DNA of 64,000 bases from [Ruminococcus] torques ATCC 27756 (GTDB lineage Bacteria; Bacillota; Clostridia; Lachnospirales; Lachnospiraceae). Below are positions 15,941 to 23,520 of the stretch, one piece after another. The notes beneath the pieces were generated by a model that was not told where the DNA came from, did no database searches, and saw nothing but the letters and a program-made list of their open reading frames with translations. The position numbers and the translations under genes are program-made. Position 1 is the stretch's first letter. Each line of letters begins with the position of its first letter. The stretch spans positions 99,564 through 163,563 of the forward strand of contig NZ_DS264349.1 of NCBI RefSeq assembly GCF_000153925.1, read 5' to 3'.

Positions 15941-17797
15941 ATGAAACCTTTAAACAGTTACGATAAAAAAGGAATCCTGGCAGAGGAAGTCTTTGTGGAA
16001 ATCTTTGAGCAGGAGGATGCTATAAGACGGGCACAGATGCTCCTTTCCTTTCAGGATCGTGCAAAGGAGCTCGGAGTAAAAGGGCAGTTTGACACAATGG
16101 TGAAAGCATTCGAAAAAGCTGAGAAGGAAACTCAGCAGAAACAGCGGCAGAGTCAGACACTCATTGAAAACTGGACGAATTTTACTGGGAAGTACGACTC
16201 TATGAAGTGCGGATCCTGGCTTGCCGCAGACAATGGTATACGGACATTCAATAAGGATTATTCCAACGAGGTGATCGTCTGTTACCATCCAATCATGCCG
16301 ATCGGAAGGATGCGGAACCTGGAGACAGGGGAAGAACAGATCCGGCTGGCGTATAAACGTAATCACCGCTGGACAGAGATTGCCGTCCCAAAAGATATTA
16401 TATCTTCGGCAAGCAAGATTGTCTCGTTGTCCAAGCTCGGTGTAGCAGTCACATCCGAAAATGCAAAATTGTTGGTGAAATATCTGTCGGACGTAGAAAA
16501 TATGAACGATGACGAGATCCCAATTCAAAGATCGAGCGCAAAACTAGGCTGGATCGGAGATGGTTTTCTGCCGTATGATACGGAGATTATTTTTGATGGG
16601 GATATGGCATTCGGACAAGTATACGAGAGTATCCGAGAGCATGGAAGCTGGCAGGAGTGGCTGGAGCATGTGAAGGCATTACGCAGGACAGGGCGGTTGG
16701 AGATCAAATTTTCTCTAGCAGCATCCTTTGCAAGTATTCTAGTCAACCGTTTAGGTGCTCTTCCGTTTATTGTTGATCTTTGGGGCGAGACGGAAGGGGG
16801 AAAATCTGTCTCCATGATGCTTGCGGCTTCGATTTGGGCGAATCCGGACAATAACCAGTACATAGGCGATTTCAAGACAACGGACACACAGTTGGAGATT
16901 CGCGCGGACTTACTGAACCATCTTCCTTTGATGCTGGATGATACCAGCAAGACTAGCAGTCGGATCAGAGATAATTTCGAGGGCGTCGTGTATGATTTGT
17001 GTTCTGGGAAGGGCAAGAGTCGATCCAATAAAGAACTTGGAATCCGCCGGGAGAATCGATGGAAGAATACGATCCTTACAAACGGGGAGCGCCCATTGAC
17101 GTCCTATGTGTCGCAGGGTGGCGCGATTAACCGTATTCTTGAGATTGAATGTGGTGAAAAGGTATATCAGGACCCACAATATACAGCGGAGCTGCTCAAA
17201 AAGAACTATGGATTTGCCGGGAAACGGTTTGTGCAGGTCATAAAGAAGATGGGCGCGGAAGAACTCAGGGAGATACAGCAAAAGCTTCAAAAGGAGCTAT
17301 TCAGCGTTGATAAAATGCAGAAACAGAGCATAGCCATGTCGGTCCTGTTGCTGGCTGATCGGATAGCAACGGATCATATCTTTTATGATGGAGAATATAT
17401 CAGTGTACAGGAAGCTGAAAGCGTCCTTGTGGATAAGAGTGAGGTGTCAGAGCATGAGCGTTGTTACCACTATCTGCTTGACAAGATTAACATGAACCGG
17501 CAGCGTTTTGATGCCGCGGCAACGACGGAGCAATGGGGGATTATTAGCGAAGGATATGCAATCATGTACCCTCAGGCTGTGAAGGAGCTGTGCCGGCAGG
17601 GAGATTATTCCTACAAGGCATTCCTCAACTGGGCGGATAAGCAGGGAATTATCCAGACAGACGGCAAGAACCAGACAAAGCTGAAGAAGATCGACGGCAA
17701 GCCGGTTCGCTGCGTATTCTTGCAGCTGAACGAATTCCAAGACAAGGACGGATTCGAGCCGACGGATGTATCGCAGGAAGAGCTCCCGTTTAAATAA
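15941..17797 (+). CDS. DUF927 family phage helicase/ATPase
   Basis: 618 residues from the ATG at 15941, which has AAGGAG 6 bp upstream; the in-frame GTG at 15926 precedes that site. The DUF927 region covers about residues 90-420 and has a Walker A-like WGETEGGKSVSMML and a following D-x-T (LMLDDTSKTSS). These proteins pair with CHC2 or primase-like proteins in phage and ICE replication modules. The C-terminal ~100 residues form a separate helical part ending EELPFK, an SSB-tail-like peptide. Confidence 0.88.
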   Translation: MKPLNSYDKKGILAEEVFVEIFEQEDAIRRAQMLLSFQDRAKELGVKGQFDTMVKAFEKAEKETQQKQRQSQTLIENWTNFTGKYDSMKCGSWLAADNGIRTFNKDYSNEVIVCYHPIMPIGRMRNLETGEEQIRLAYKRNHRWTEIAVPKDIISSASKIVSLSKLGVAVTSENAKLLVKYLSDVENMNDDEIPIQRSSAKLGWIGDGFLPYDTEIIFDGDMAFGQVYESIREHGSWQEWLEHVKALRRTGRLEIKFSLAASFASILVNRLGALPFIVDLWGETEGGKSVSMMLAASIWANPDNNQYIGDFKTTDTQLEIRADLLNHLPLMLDDTSKTSSRIRDNFEGVVYDLCSGKGKSRSNKELGIRRENRWKNTILTNGERPLTSYVSQGGAINRILEIECGEKVYQDPQYTAELLKKNYGFAGKRFVQVIKKMGAEELREIQQKLQKELFSVDKMQKQSIAMSVLLLADRIATDHIFYDGEYISVQEAESVLVDKSEVSEHERCYHYLLDKINMNRQRFDAAATTEQWGIISEGYAIMYPQAVKELCRQGDYSYKAFLNWADKQGIIQTDGKNQTKLKKIDGKPVRCVFLQLNEFQDKDGFEPTDVSQEELPFK

Positions 17798-17799
17798 CG

Positions 17800-18013
17800 G
17801 TAACAAAGTAACAGGGGTAACATTCGAAAACGCCTATATATATCTGAAATATATGTATATATATCGTTCCGCACCCTATAAGGGAAAAGAGGTGTTACTA
17901 ATGTTACCGCTCGGAAAAGTGCTGATAAACCTAGTAAATACGCGGGTTTGCGTGGTAACAAATGCATTTGTTACTTTTTGAAATATCGTGTTACAAAACA
18001 ATGTTCTTGTTAC
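17800..18013. other. Cluster of GTTAC/GTAAC repeats, candidate phage origin or operator
   Basis: Nine copies of GTAAC or its complement GTTAC occur at 17800, 17808, 17817, 17894, 17903, 17955, 17970, 17990 and 18009. The pair at 17955-17974 is a perfect 20-bp palindrome (GTAACAAATG plus CATTTGTTAC). An AT-rich stretch (TATATATATCTGAAATATATG region, 17836-17866) lies among them. This 230-bp space directly follows the primase/helicase genes, where phage origins often lie. Confidence 0.6.
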
Positions 18014-18027
18014 TTTTGGAGGTATTT

Positions 18028-18252
18028 ATGGATAAAAAAGTGAAAGACCTGCATGAGAAGATCACAGATGTGTATAACACCATGTGGGTAGCGTATAAAA
18101 AATATCTTGAAGATGGGTATGTGCGATATATCAATGATGCCGCCTCTGATTTAGAAAAGAAATATCAAGACGATCCAGTGATCATGCAGTTTATTTGGTA
18201 CCAAAAAGCATCATGGTCGGGACCAGTAGAGCAGATTAAGGAGTGGTCGTGA
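18028..18252 (+). CDS. Small hypothetical phage protein
   Basis: 74 residues from the ATG at 18028, preceded by GGAGGTATTT. Helical, with HEKITDVYNTMWVAYKKYLEDG and a Trp-rich end (WYQKASWSGPVEQIKEWS). No family recognised. Its stop overlaps the ATG of the next small gene (TGATG), so the genes are translationally coupled. Confidence 0.75.
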   Translation: MDKKVKDLHEKITDVYNTMWVAYKKYLEDGYVRYINDAASDLEKKYQDDPVIMQFIWYQKASWSGPVEQIKEWS

Positions 18253-18412
18253 TGAAAAAAAGAAAGAGGATGCAAAGCAGGTAAAGGCAGACGATGCAAA
18301 GATCTGCTACCTGTGCGGTGAGCTGATTGTCGGAGATTATGAATATGTTCGTACAAAACGTCGGACAGAGATGTATTTCCACAAAGGCATGAAATGCAGA
18401 AAGGGAAAATGA
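18252..18412 (+). pseudogene. Small zinc-ribbon-like protein, frameshifted in an A tract near its start
   Basis: The ATG at 18252 overlaps the previous stop, but reads only ten codons. With one more A in the A7 tract (18255-18261) it would continue as MKKKKEDAKQVKADDAKI then CYLCGELIVGDYEY and MKCRKGK, 52 or so residues ending at 18412, with a Cys-x-x-Cys pair. The far frame has no start of its own. Either a real mutation, a slippage site, or an assembly error. Confidence 0.55.
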
Positions 18413-18618
18413 TGGACGAGACAAGAGAAACTAAAAGAAATGTAATCCGGAGTATCCGGAAAGGCTCTGTTCAGTGGAGCGAAGAAGACCGGCTTAAAGT
18501 TGCAACATTGCTTTTAAAGGCTGGGTATGCGGTAAAACTGAACAGACAGCCGATTCCAGGAAAAGCATCCGGAAAGACGCAGCAGATGGAATATGTGATT
18601 GAATACTGGGAGGAATAG
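18412..18618 (+). CDS. Small hypothetical phage protein
   Basis: 68 residues starting at ATG 18412 (or 18409), overlapping the stop of the zinc-ribbon frame. The sequence is basic (RETKRNVIRSIRKGSVQWSEEDR in part) with LKVATLLLKAGYAVKL, an alpha-beta pattern. No family recognised; kept because of coupled spacing on both sides. Confidence 0.65.
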   Translation: MDETRETKRNVIRSIRKGSVQWSEEDRLKVATLLLKAGYAVKLNRQPIPGKASGKTQQMEYVIEYWEE

Positions 18619-18620
18619 GC

Positions 18621-18922
18621 GTGATAAAGAAGAAAGGCATGAACCCAGCGTTGGCACGAATGACGCAGATCCAGAAGGACAACATGCTGATCAGCTTAGG
18701 AAGATTTATTTTCCGATCGCAGAGTCCTGGAAGCTAATTCGGGAGTTCTGCGATGCGACAGGGACGCCCGTTGAGTGCTTCAAAGTGCACGAGCGGGCGC
18801 AGGATATATATGAGAGATCAGATAAGACGCAGTTCGCCACAGAGATTGTGTCAGCTACGGTGAATCTTATAGACCGTCTCATGAGAGAGAATGGAGGTAC
18901 AGCAAAAGAATGGAGAAAGTAA
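18621..18922 (+). pseudogene. Hypothetical phage protein with a one-base frameshift
   Basis: A GTG at 18621 (GGAGG 7 bp upstream) opens MIKKKGMNPALARMTQIQKDNML and stops near 18738. The reading frame one base over continues KIYFPIAESWKLIREFCD ... LMRENGGTAKEWRK to 18922 but has no start of its own. Inserting one base in AGGAAGATT (about 18698-18706) joins them into about 100 residues. The second half is helical and well formed, so the gene was recently intact or the base is a sequencing loss. Confidence 0.5.
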
Positions 18923-19503
18923 CGATTGATTATAATCGTCTCTGCCTAGAGTTGGAAAAACAGGGTAAGACAAAAGCAGATTTATCTAGGGACATGACGA
19001 AGAACAAGAACTTCGTCGGCTTGATGGAAAAGAATCCGGATCAGCCAGCGGAGGTAGAATGGCTTATGTGTCTGCTGCTCGGATTGGAACAGGGGAGTCT
19101 GATCAAGCAGGAGGAAGCAACTGGATCACAGGGAGAAATCAAGATACTGGAAAACCTGCACAAAGAAATGCGAGAAATCCATCAGGCTATTATAGAGTAC
19201 GGGGAGCTTATCGAGAAAATTTGGAGTAAAGTTCATGCAAATACCCTTCAGCTTGAGAAAGTAAAGGAAGATGTTAAGGAATGTGCACAGGTGCTAAAGA
19301 TGACCGATTACGACAAAGCAGTTCGTTTTTTGAAAGAGACATTGGCAGGCGGTCGGATCGATGGCGCGGAAGTATTGAGGATGGCAGATGCTACAGGGAT
19401 CAAGAGAGCGGATCTCAATAAAGCAAAGAGAGATATCGGTGTAGACACAGCACAGACAGGATACGGTAAAAATCAAAAGATATGGTGGTTTTTATCTGAG
19501 TAA
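18910..19503 (+). CDS. Phage protein with HTH start and RepA/primase-like winged-helix end
   Basis: 197 residues; ATG at 18910 lies 9 bp after GGAGG. Residues 1-65 look like an atypical helix-turn-helix (TKADLSRDMTKNKNFVGLM). A coiled coil follows (ILENLHKEMREIHQAI ... VKEDVKECAQVL). The last 60 residues (AVRFLKETLAGGRIDG, ADLNKAKRDIGVDT, KIWWFLSE) resemble the C-terminal winged helix of phage DnaB/RepA-like proteins. Likely DNA-binding; exact role unknown. Confidence 0.7.
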   Translation: MEKVTIDYNRLCLELEKQGKTKADLSRDMTKNKNFVGLMEKNPDQPAEVEWLMCLLLGLEQGSLIKQEEATGSQGEIKILENLHKEMREIHQAIIEYGELIEKIWSKVHANTLQLEKVKEDVKECAQVLKMTDYDKAVRFLKETLAGGRIDGAEVLRMADATGIKRADLNKAKRDIGVDTAQTGYGKNQKIWWFLSE

Positions 19504-19562
19504 AAAAAAGAAAGGAGTCAGCCTCCGGCCGGGGCAATGGTATACCGGGCTTCTTGCGAGAG

Positions 19563-20946
19563 ATGAAGAGAGATTTGATAATAGACTGCTTTGCCGGTGG
19601 AGGTGGGGCAAGCGTAGGAATTGAGATGGCGCTGGGGCGATCGGTCGATATTGCAATCAATCACGATCCGGATGCAATTCTGATGCATAAAACGAACCAT
19701 CCGAATACATTACATCTGACAGAAGATATTTTTAGGGTGGATCTGAAAAAATATGTGAAAGGCCGGCATGTGGCTCTTATGTGGGCATCGCCGGACTGTA
19801 CGAGCCATAGCAAGGCGAAAGGGGGGGAAACCCCGTGAGAGAGGTCTAAGGATCCTTCCGTGGGCCGTGTATAAGCATACGAAGGCTATCCTACCGGATA
19901 TAATCCTGATGGAAAACGTGGAAGAGATTCAACAGTGGGGCCCGCTTGACGCAGACGGACATCCGATCAAGGAGCGCCGCGGAGAGGATTATCAGAAGTT
20001 CATAACAGCCATGAAGTCTCTCGGATATGTATTTGACTGCCGGGAGCTTGTGGCAGCAGACTATGGAGCGCCTACAACACGGAAACGTTGGTACGCAATA
20101 TTCCGGAGGGATGGTCGGGAGATTGTCTGGCCGGCACCGACACATTTCAAGGATAGAGAACCACACTGGAAGGCATGCGGAGATTACATAGACTGGTCTG
20201 ATTTGGGACGGTCTATATTTGATAGACCGAAGCCACTGGCAGATGCGACTATGAAGCGAATTGCAAACGGAATTCGAAAATATATCATTGAAAATCCTGC
20301 ACCATATATTGTAAAGGATGGGGGAAAACTGTTTGTTTCATATTTGGACAAGGCATATGGCGGAAATTATGCAGGCTGTGGGAGCGACTTGAGTAATCCG
20401 TGTAGTACTATAACAACTGTGGATCATAACCGACTTGTAACTGCATTTTTGATCCAATACCACGGAGAGACAAAGGCAGGAGAGTCCCGTGGGCAACTTC
20501 TGACGGAGCCAATAAAGACCATAGATACCAGCAATCGGTACGGACTCGTAACCGCATTTATTACAAAGTTCTATAAAAGCGGGATCGTACAGGGATGCGA
20601 TGAACCGTTACACACCATTACAACATCGCCGGGGCATTTCGGACTGGTGAATGTAGTGTTGGATATTGAGGGGGAAAAGTATATCCTGAATGACATCTTC
20701 CTCAGGATGCTAAAACCGGAAGAACTGAAACTGATGCAGGGCTTTCCGAAGGATTACATCATTGACCGGGATTACAGGTGGAAATCATATCCGATTACAA
20801 AACAGGTGGCACGGATTGGGAACAGTGTTGTGCCGATTATGGCACAGAAACTGGTAGAAGCAAATTGCCCGTATCTGAAGGTTGGAGAACGGTTGCCGAA
20901 CTTCCGAACAGAGGAAGAAGGGAGTGGGCAGATTAGGTTTGCTTAA
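19563..20946 (+). pseudogene. DNA cytosine-5 methyltransferase, frameshifted at a G7 tract
   Basis: Start ATG 19563 gives DLIIDCFAGGGGASVGIEMA (SAM-binding motif I) and ASPDCTSHSKAKGG (motif IV, catalytic Cys), then stops at 19838. The rest of the enzyme, KPRERGLRILPW, LMENVEEIQQWG and the target-recognition and C-terminal motifs (MQGFPKDYII, IGNSVVPIMAQKL), is in another frame from 19829 to 20946. The switch lies on GGGGGGG at 19821-19827; six Gs would give one 460-residue protein reading A-K-G-G-K-P-R. It would protect phage DNA or modify the host. OFF by phase variation, mutation or sequencing error. Confidence 0.8.
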
Positions 20947-20979
20947 GTCATTCACGAGTTGATCGAAAGGAGAGTGGAG

Positions 20980-21135
20980 ATGAAAAATGAAACAAAAAGC
21001 ATAGTAACGATCATTGAAGAGGTTTGTGAGGACGTTTGCGAAAACTACTGTGAGTACAGAAATACGATAGACGACTACGGTGAGTGTGATGTGCAACGAG
21101 AGAGCGGCGAATGTCCGTTAGATCGGTTGAATTAA
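20980..21135 (+). CDS. Small cysteine-rich phage protein
   Basis: 51 residues, ATG preceded by AAAGGAGAGTGGAG. Six cysteines (EEVCEDVCENYCEY, ECDVQRESGEC) suggest a metal-binding or disulfide-linked mini-protein. Acidic overall. Similar Cys-rich small proteins occur in Lachnospiraceae phages, but I cannot name a family. Confidence 0.7.
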   Translation: MKNETKSIVTIIEEVCEDVCENYCEYRNTIDDYGECDVQRESGECPLDRLN

Positions 21136-21159
21136 GTTGATTTTAATGGAGAGGTAAAA

Positions 21160-21378
21160 ATGGAAAGCGATGCGGGAAAAGACGAATCACGGAAACGAAT
21201 GTACAGAAAGTGTTACGACGTAGAGAAACTGAAAAAATACGTGAATGAAGGAAAGTCGAACGTAGAAATAGCATATTTGTTAGACATATCAGTAGCAACG
21301 GTTATAGCTGGAGTGAAAGCGTATGGATTAAAAGGGATGCGGAAACGTGGCAGACCGAAAAAGGAGCTGATACATTGA
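21160..21378 (+). CDS. Small HTH protein with AT-hook-like tail
   Basis: 72 residues. VEKLKKYVNEGKSNVEIAYLLDIS ... VIAGVKAYGL is a helix-turn-helix of the Trp-repressor/recombinase-HTH type and the tail KRGRPKKELIH contains the AT-hook GRP core. ATG follows GGAGAGGTAAAA. Probably a DNA-binding regulator of the late region. Confidence 0.75.
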   Translation: MESDAGKDESRKRMYRKCYDVEKLKKYVNEGKSNVEIAYLLDISVATVIAGVKAYGLKGMRKRGRPKKELIH

Positions 21379-21533
21379 GCAATACAAACGAACCTAGCGC
21401 TGCCGCGCTGATCCGGGCGCAGGGGCAGCAGATCCGGCGGGAGACAGCGTGGGAATATTTACAGAGACGATGTGGATTAAGGGGTGATGCGGGTGGAGAT
21501 AACAAAGGAGCTGCTCCAGGGATACCGGAGTAA
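21375..21533 (+). CDS. Short frame overlapping two genes, doubtful
   Basis: 52 codons from a TTG (21375) that overlaps the stop of the HTH gene, and the last 47 bases overlap the sigma-like gene. Composition is Ala/Arg/Gln-rich (SAAALIRAQGQQIRRETAWEY). AAGGAG lies 10 bp upstream, inside the HTH gene, which favours translation. No family recognised. Confidence 0.4.
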   Translation: MSNTNEPSAAALIRAQGQQIRRETAWEYLQRRCGLRGDAGGDNKGAAPGIPE

Positions 21534-21894
21534 AAAGGATGAGATCCTGGAGCTGGATTACATACTCAAAAACCGATGGAGAGATGAGGGGTTGATAGGG
21601 AATGACGTAATCTTTGATTACAGCAAGGGATATCCCATGCCACAGGGTGTGGTAGGATTCGACAAGGAGAAGCATGATCGCCTTCAGGACCGGGATCAGC
21701 GACGGAAGGAGCAGCTGGAGCAGGAATGTGTGGAGATAGAGGAATGGGTGGAAGCGATAACTGATAGCATTACAAGGCGGATCTTCAGGATGTGCTTCGT
21801 CGAGGGGAGAAAACAGAAGGCGGTTGCGAAAGCGGTACATTTAGATCAGAGCCGTGTGAGCAGAAGAATTGATGATTATTTAGAAAACGCATAG
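21487..21894 (+). CDS. Sigma-70 region 4-like late transcription regulator (ArpU/DUF1492 type)
   Basis: 135 residues from ATG 21487 (AAGGGGTG just upstream). The N-terminal part (EITKELLQGYRSKKDEILELD in part) and the C-terminal helix-turn-helix (RIFRMCFVEGRKQKAVAKAVHLDQSRVSRRIDDYL, residues ~97-132) are typical of phage late-gene activators. It sits at the end of the early block, directly before HicAB and the packaging genes, where such a regulator is expected. Confidence 0.8.
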   Translation: MRVEITKELLQGYRSKKDEILELDYILKNRWRDEGLIGNDVIFDYSKGYPMPQGVVGFDKEKHDRLQDRDQRRKEQLEQECVEIEEWVEAITDSITRRIFRMCFVEGRKQKAVAKAVHLDQSRVSRRIDDYLENA

Positions 21895-21980
21895 CACGCA
21901 TAAAAAGCATATGTATAATAATACTAGAGCCAAAAGGCAAAGCGCCTGCGGCTCTTCCCCCTACTCTTGCATAAACCAAG

Positions 21981-22016
21981 TAAAGACGTCCTGCATTTGC
22001 GGGGCGTTTTTTGATT
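21981..22016 (+). terminator. Terminator after the early block
   Basis: ACGTCCTGC and GCGGGGCGT-like arms around ATTT form a G-C-rich hairpin with G-U pairs, followed by TTTTTTG (22009-22015). It separates the sigma-like gene from the hicAB promoter. Confidence 0.65.
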
Positions 22017-22048
22017 TAAAGAAATGCGTATAAAATGCGTATTTACTA

Positions 22049-22077
22049 TTGACAATGGATATATTTATGCGTATAAT
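22049..22077 (+). promoter_or_regulatory. hicAB promoter with TATGCGTATA operator repeats
   Basis: TTGACA (22049-22054), 17-bp spacer and TATAAT (22072-22077). ATGCGTAT or its near complement recurs at about 22024, 22034, 22067 and as ATACGTAT at 22078, bracketing the promoter. Such repeats would suit autoregulation by the HicB DNA-binding domain. Confidence 0.75.
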
Positions 22078-22106
22078 ATACGTATAAAGAGAAAGGAGCT
22101 TGCTTA

Positions 22107-22280
22107 ATGAAACGTAGAGAATTAGTTAAGTTGCTTGAAGATAACGGGTGGTATATAAAGAGAAATGGTGGAAACCATGACATATATACGGATGGTCATA
22201 GGAGCGAACCCATTCCGAGACATCCAGATATCAACGAGAGACTTGCAAGAAACATTATTAAGAAGTTGGGACTGAAATAG
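22107..22280 (+). CDS. hicA: HicA-type mRNA interferase toxin
   Basis: 57 residues, ATG after GAAAGGAGCTTGCTTA. MKRRELVKLLEDNGWYIKRNGGNHDIY (quoted region 1-27 in part) includes the catalytic His in GGNHDIY, then IPRHPDINERLARNIIKKLGL. This is the dsRBD-fold HicA family, which cleaves mRNA when free. The antitoxin gene hicB is 62 bp downstream. Confidence 0.92.
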   Translation: MKRRELVKLLEDNGWYIKRNGGNHDIYTDGHRSEPIPRHPDINERLARNIIKKLGLK

Positions 22281-22342
22281 TCCCACTTTCTTGAAGTTTT
22301 ATTAAGTGAGAACGCGTTTATATGTGTGGAGGAGGAATCACA

Positions 22343-22753
22343 ATGAAAGAAGGAAGAAGGGCATATCCTGTTGTAATATCGAAAGAAGATGATGGATTTT
22401 TCTATGTGGAGATCCCGGATTTTGATATTGCGACACAGGGAATGGATATTGCAGACGCAATGGAAATGGCAAGGGATGCAATCGGTCTCATGGGAATAGA
22501 CTTGATGGATGAAGGAAAAGTACTTCCGGAACCCAATATTGCAGGAATTAATGCGGCAAAAGAAGATATTGTAACATTAGTTGATGTTGATTTTGTGGAA
22601 TACAGAAGAAAGGTGGATAACAAAGCGGTAAAGAAAAATTGTACGATTCCATACTGGATGAATGTAGAAGCAGAAAAAGCTGGAATCAACTATTCAAAAT
22701 TGCTTCAGGATGCGATTATGAGCGTTCTTGGAATAACAAAAAGTGCTAACTAA
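22343..22753 (+). CDS. hicB: HicB antitoxin
   Basis: 136 residues from the ATG at 22343 (GGAGGAATCACA upstream). The N-terminal partial RNase-H fold (YPVVISKEDDGFFYVEIPDF, IATQGMDIADAMEMARDAIGL in parts) binds HicA. The C-terminal segment (VKKNCTIPYWMNVEAEKAGINYSKLLQDAI region) is a ribbon-helix-helix DNA-binding domain for autoregulation. Type II system acting as an addiction or abortive-infection module of the prophage. Confidence 0.92.
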   Translation: MKEGRRAYPVVISKEDDGFFYVEIPDFDIATQGMDIADAMEMARDAIGLMGIDLMDEGKVLPEPNIAGINAAKEDIVTLVDVDFVEYRRKVDNKAVKKNCTIPYWMNVEAEKAGINYSKLLQDAIMSVLGITKSAN

Positions 22754-22778
22754 TTCTCTAGTTATATAAATTGTGAAT

Positions 22779-22800
22779 AGCACCCTTCGGGGTGCTTTTC
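22779..22800 (+). terminator. Terminator after hicB
   Basis: AGCACCC (22779-22785), UUCG tetraloop, GGGTGCT (22790-22796), then TTTTC. A textbook intrinsic terminator that isolates hicAB from the packaging genes. Confidence 0.85.
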
Positions 22801-22849
22801 TCATACATAATTCCATTTCCTGTGCACATACTATCCCCGAGGTGATGGT

Positions 22850-22996
22850 ATGAACAAAAAGCAGCAGGAGCAGGAAAACAGACAGAAGAACTTGAATAAG
22901 TTCAACAGCATAACGGAAAAGGTAAAACCGGAGAATCAGAACCAGACACACAATGTCCGGTCTGAAGCGGTGGAGCCGAAGAACAGACAGGTATAA
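22850..22996 (+). CDS. Small hydrophilic phage protein
   Basis: 48 residues, ATG after GAGGTGATGGT. Rich in Gln, Asn and Lys (NKKQQEQENRQKNL ... VEPKNRQV); no hydrophobic core, so probably disordered. A second TTCC-GAAA-type small hairpin with TTTTCT follows at 22998-23020. No family recognised. Confidence 0.6.
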   Translation: MNKKQQEQENRQKNLNKFNSITEKVKPENQNQTHNVRSEAVEPKNRQV

Positions 22997-23052
22997 GGCA
23001 TCCGAAAGGGTGCTTTTCTAATGCAAAATTTTAAGTAGAGGAAGGTGGTGAC

Positions 23053-23520
23053 GTGGCGAATTATGAAAACATAAAAGATAAAGGATTTGATCATCGAACA
23101 ACGGACGAACTACGGATTATTACATCAAAAGGAGGTAAAGCAAGCGGAGAAGCGAGGCGTCGGAAAGCAGATTTCCGGAAGACGCTGAATATGCTGCTTA
23201 CTGCTGAAATAGATAGTGAAGAATGGAAGCCGGTTCTAGAGGCACTTGGTGTTGAGTGTACTTTAGAGTCAGCTCTTTTGATGGCGCAGATTAAAGAGGC
23301 GTTGGCTGGAGATACGAAGGCAGCCACCTTTGTTGCAAAATACTCTGGCCAGTCTTCTGAACCTGACGAGAACCGGTTGAACCGTGAAGCAGATACAGAG
23401 CTTAAGAAAGCACGCAAGCAGGCGGTTACTGGTGAAAATGAAACGGAAGAGGCTCTTGATAAACTGGATCAGATACTAAAAGAGGTGCGTGATAATGCAG
23501 TTAAGCAAGAAACAGAATGA
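23053..23520 (+). CDS. Terminase small subunit-like protein
   Basis: 155 residues from GTG with GGAAGGTGGTGAC upstream. GGKASGEARRRKADFRKTL and LLMAQIKEALAGDTKAATFVAKYSGQ match the short terminase-associated proteins that sit directly before PBSX-type large subunits in Lachnospiraceae prophages. It overlaps terL by 26 bp. Recognition of the packaging site is the expected role. Confidence 0.75.
   Translation: MANYENIKDKGFDHRTTDELRIITSKGGKASGEARRRKADFRKTLNMLLTAEIDSEEWKPVLEALGVECTLESALLMAQIKEALAGDTKAATFVAKYSGQSSEPDENRLNREADTELKKARKQAVTGENETEEALDKLDQILKEVRDNAVKQETE

Noticed and set aside
19537..19566. Nine-codon upstream frame before the methyltransferase ending in ATGA overlap
   Set aside because: Too short and without a proper ribosome binding site to claim a leader peptide; could be chance.
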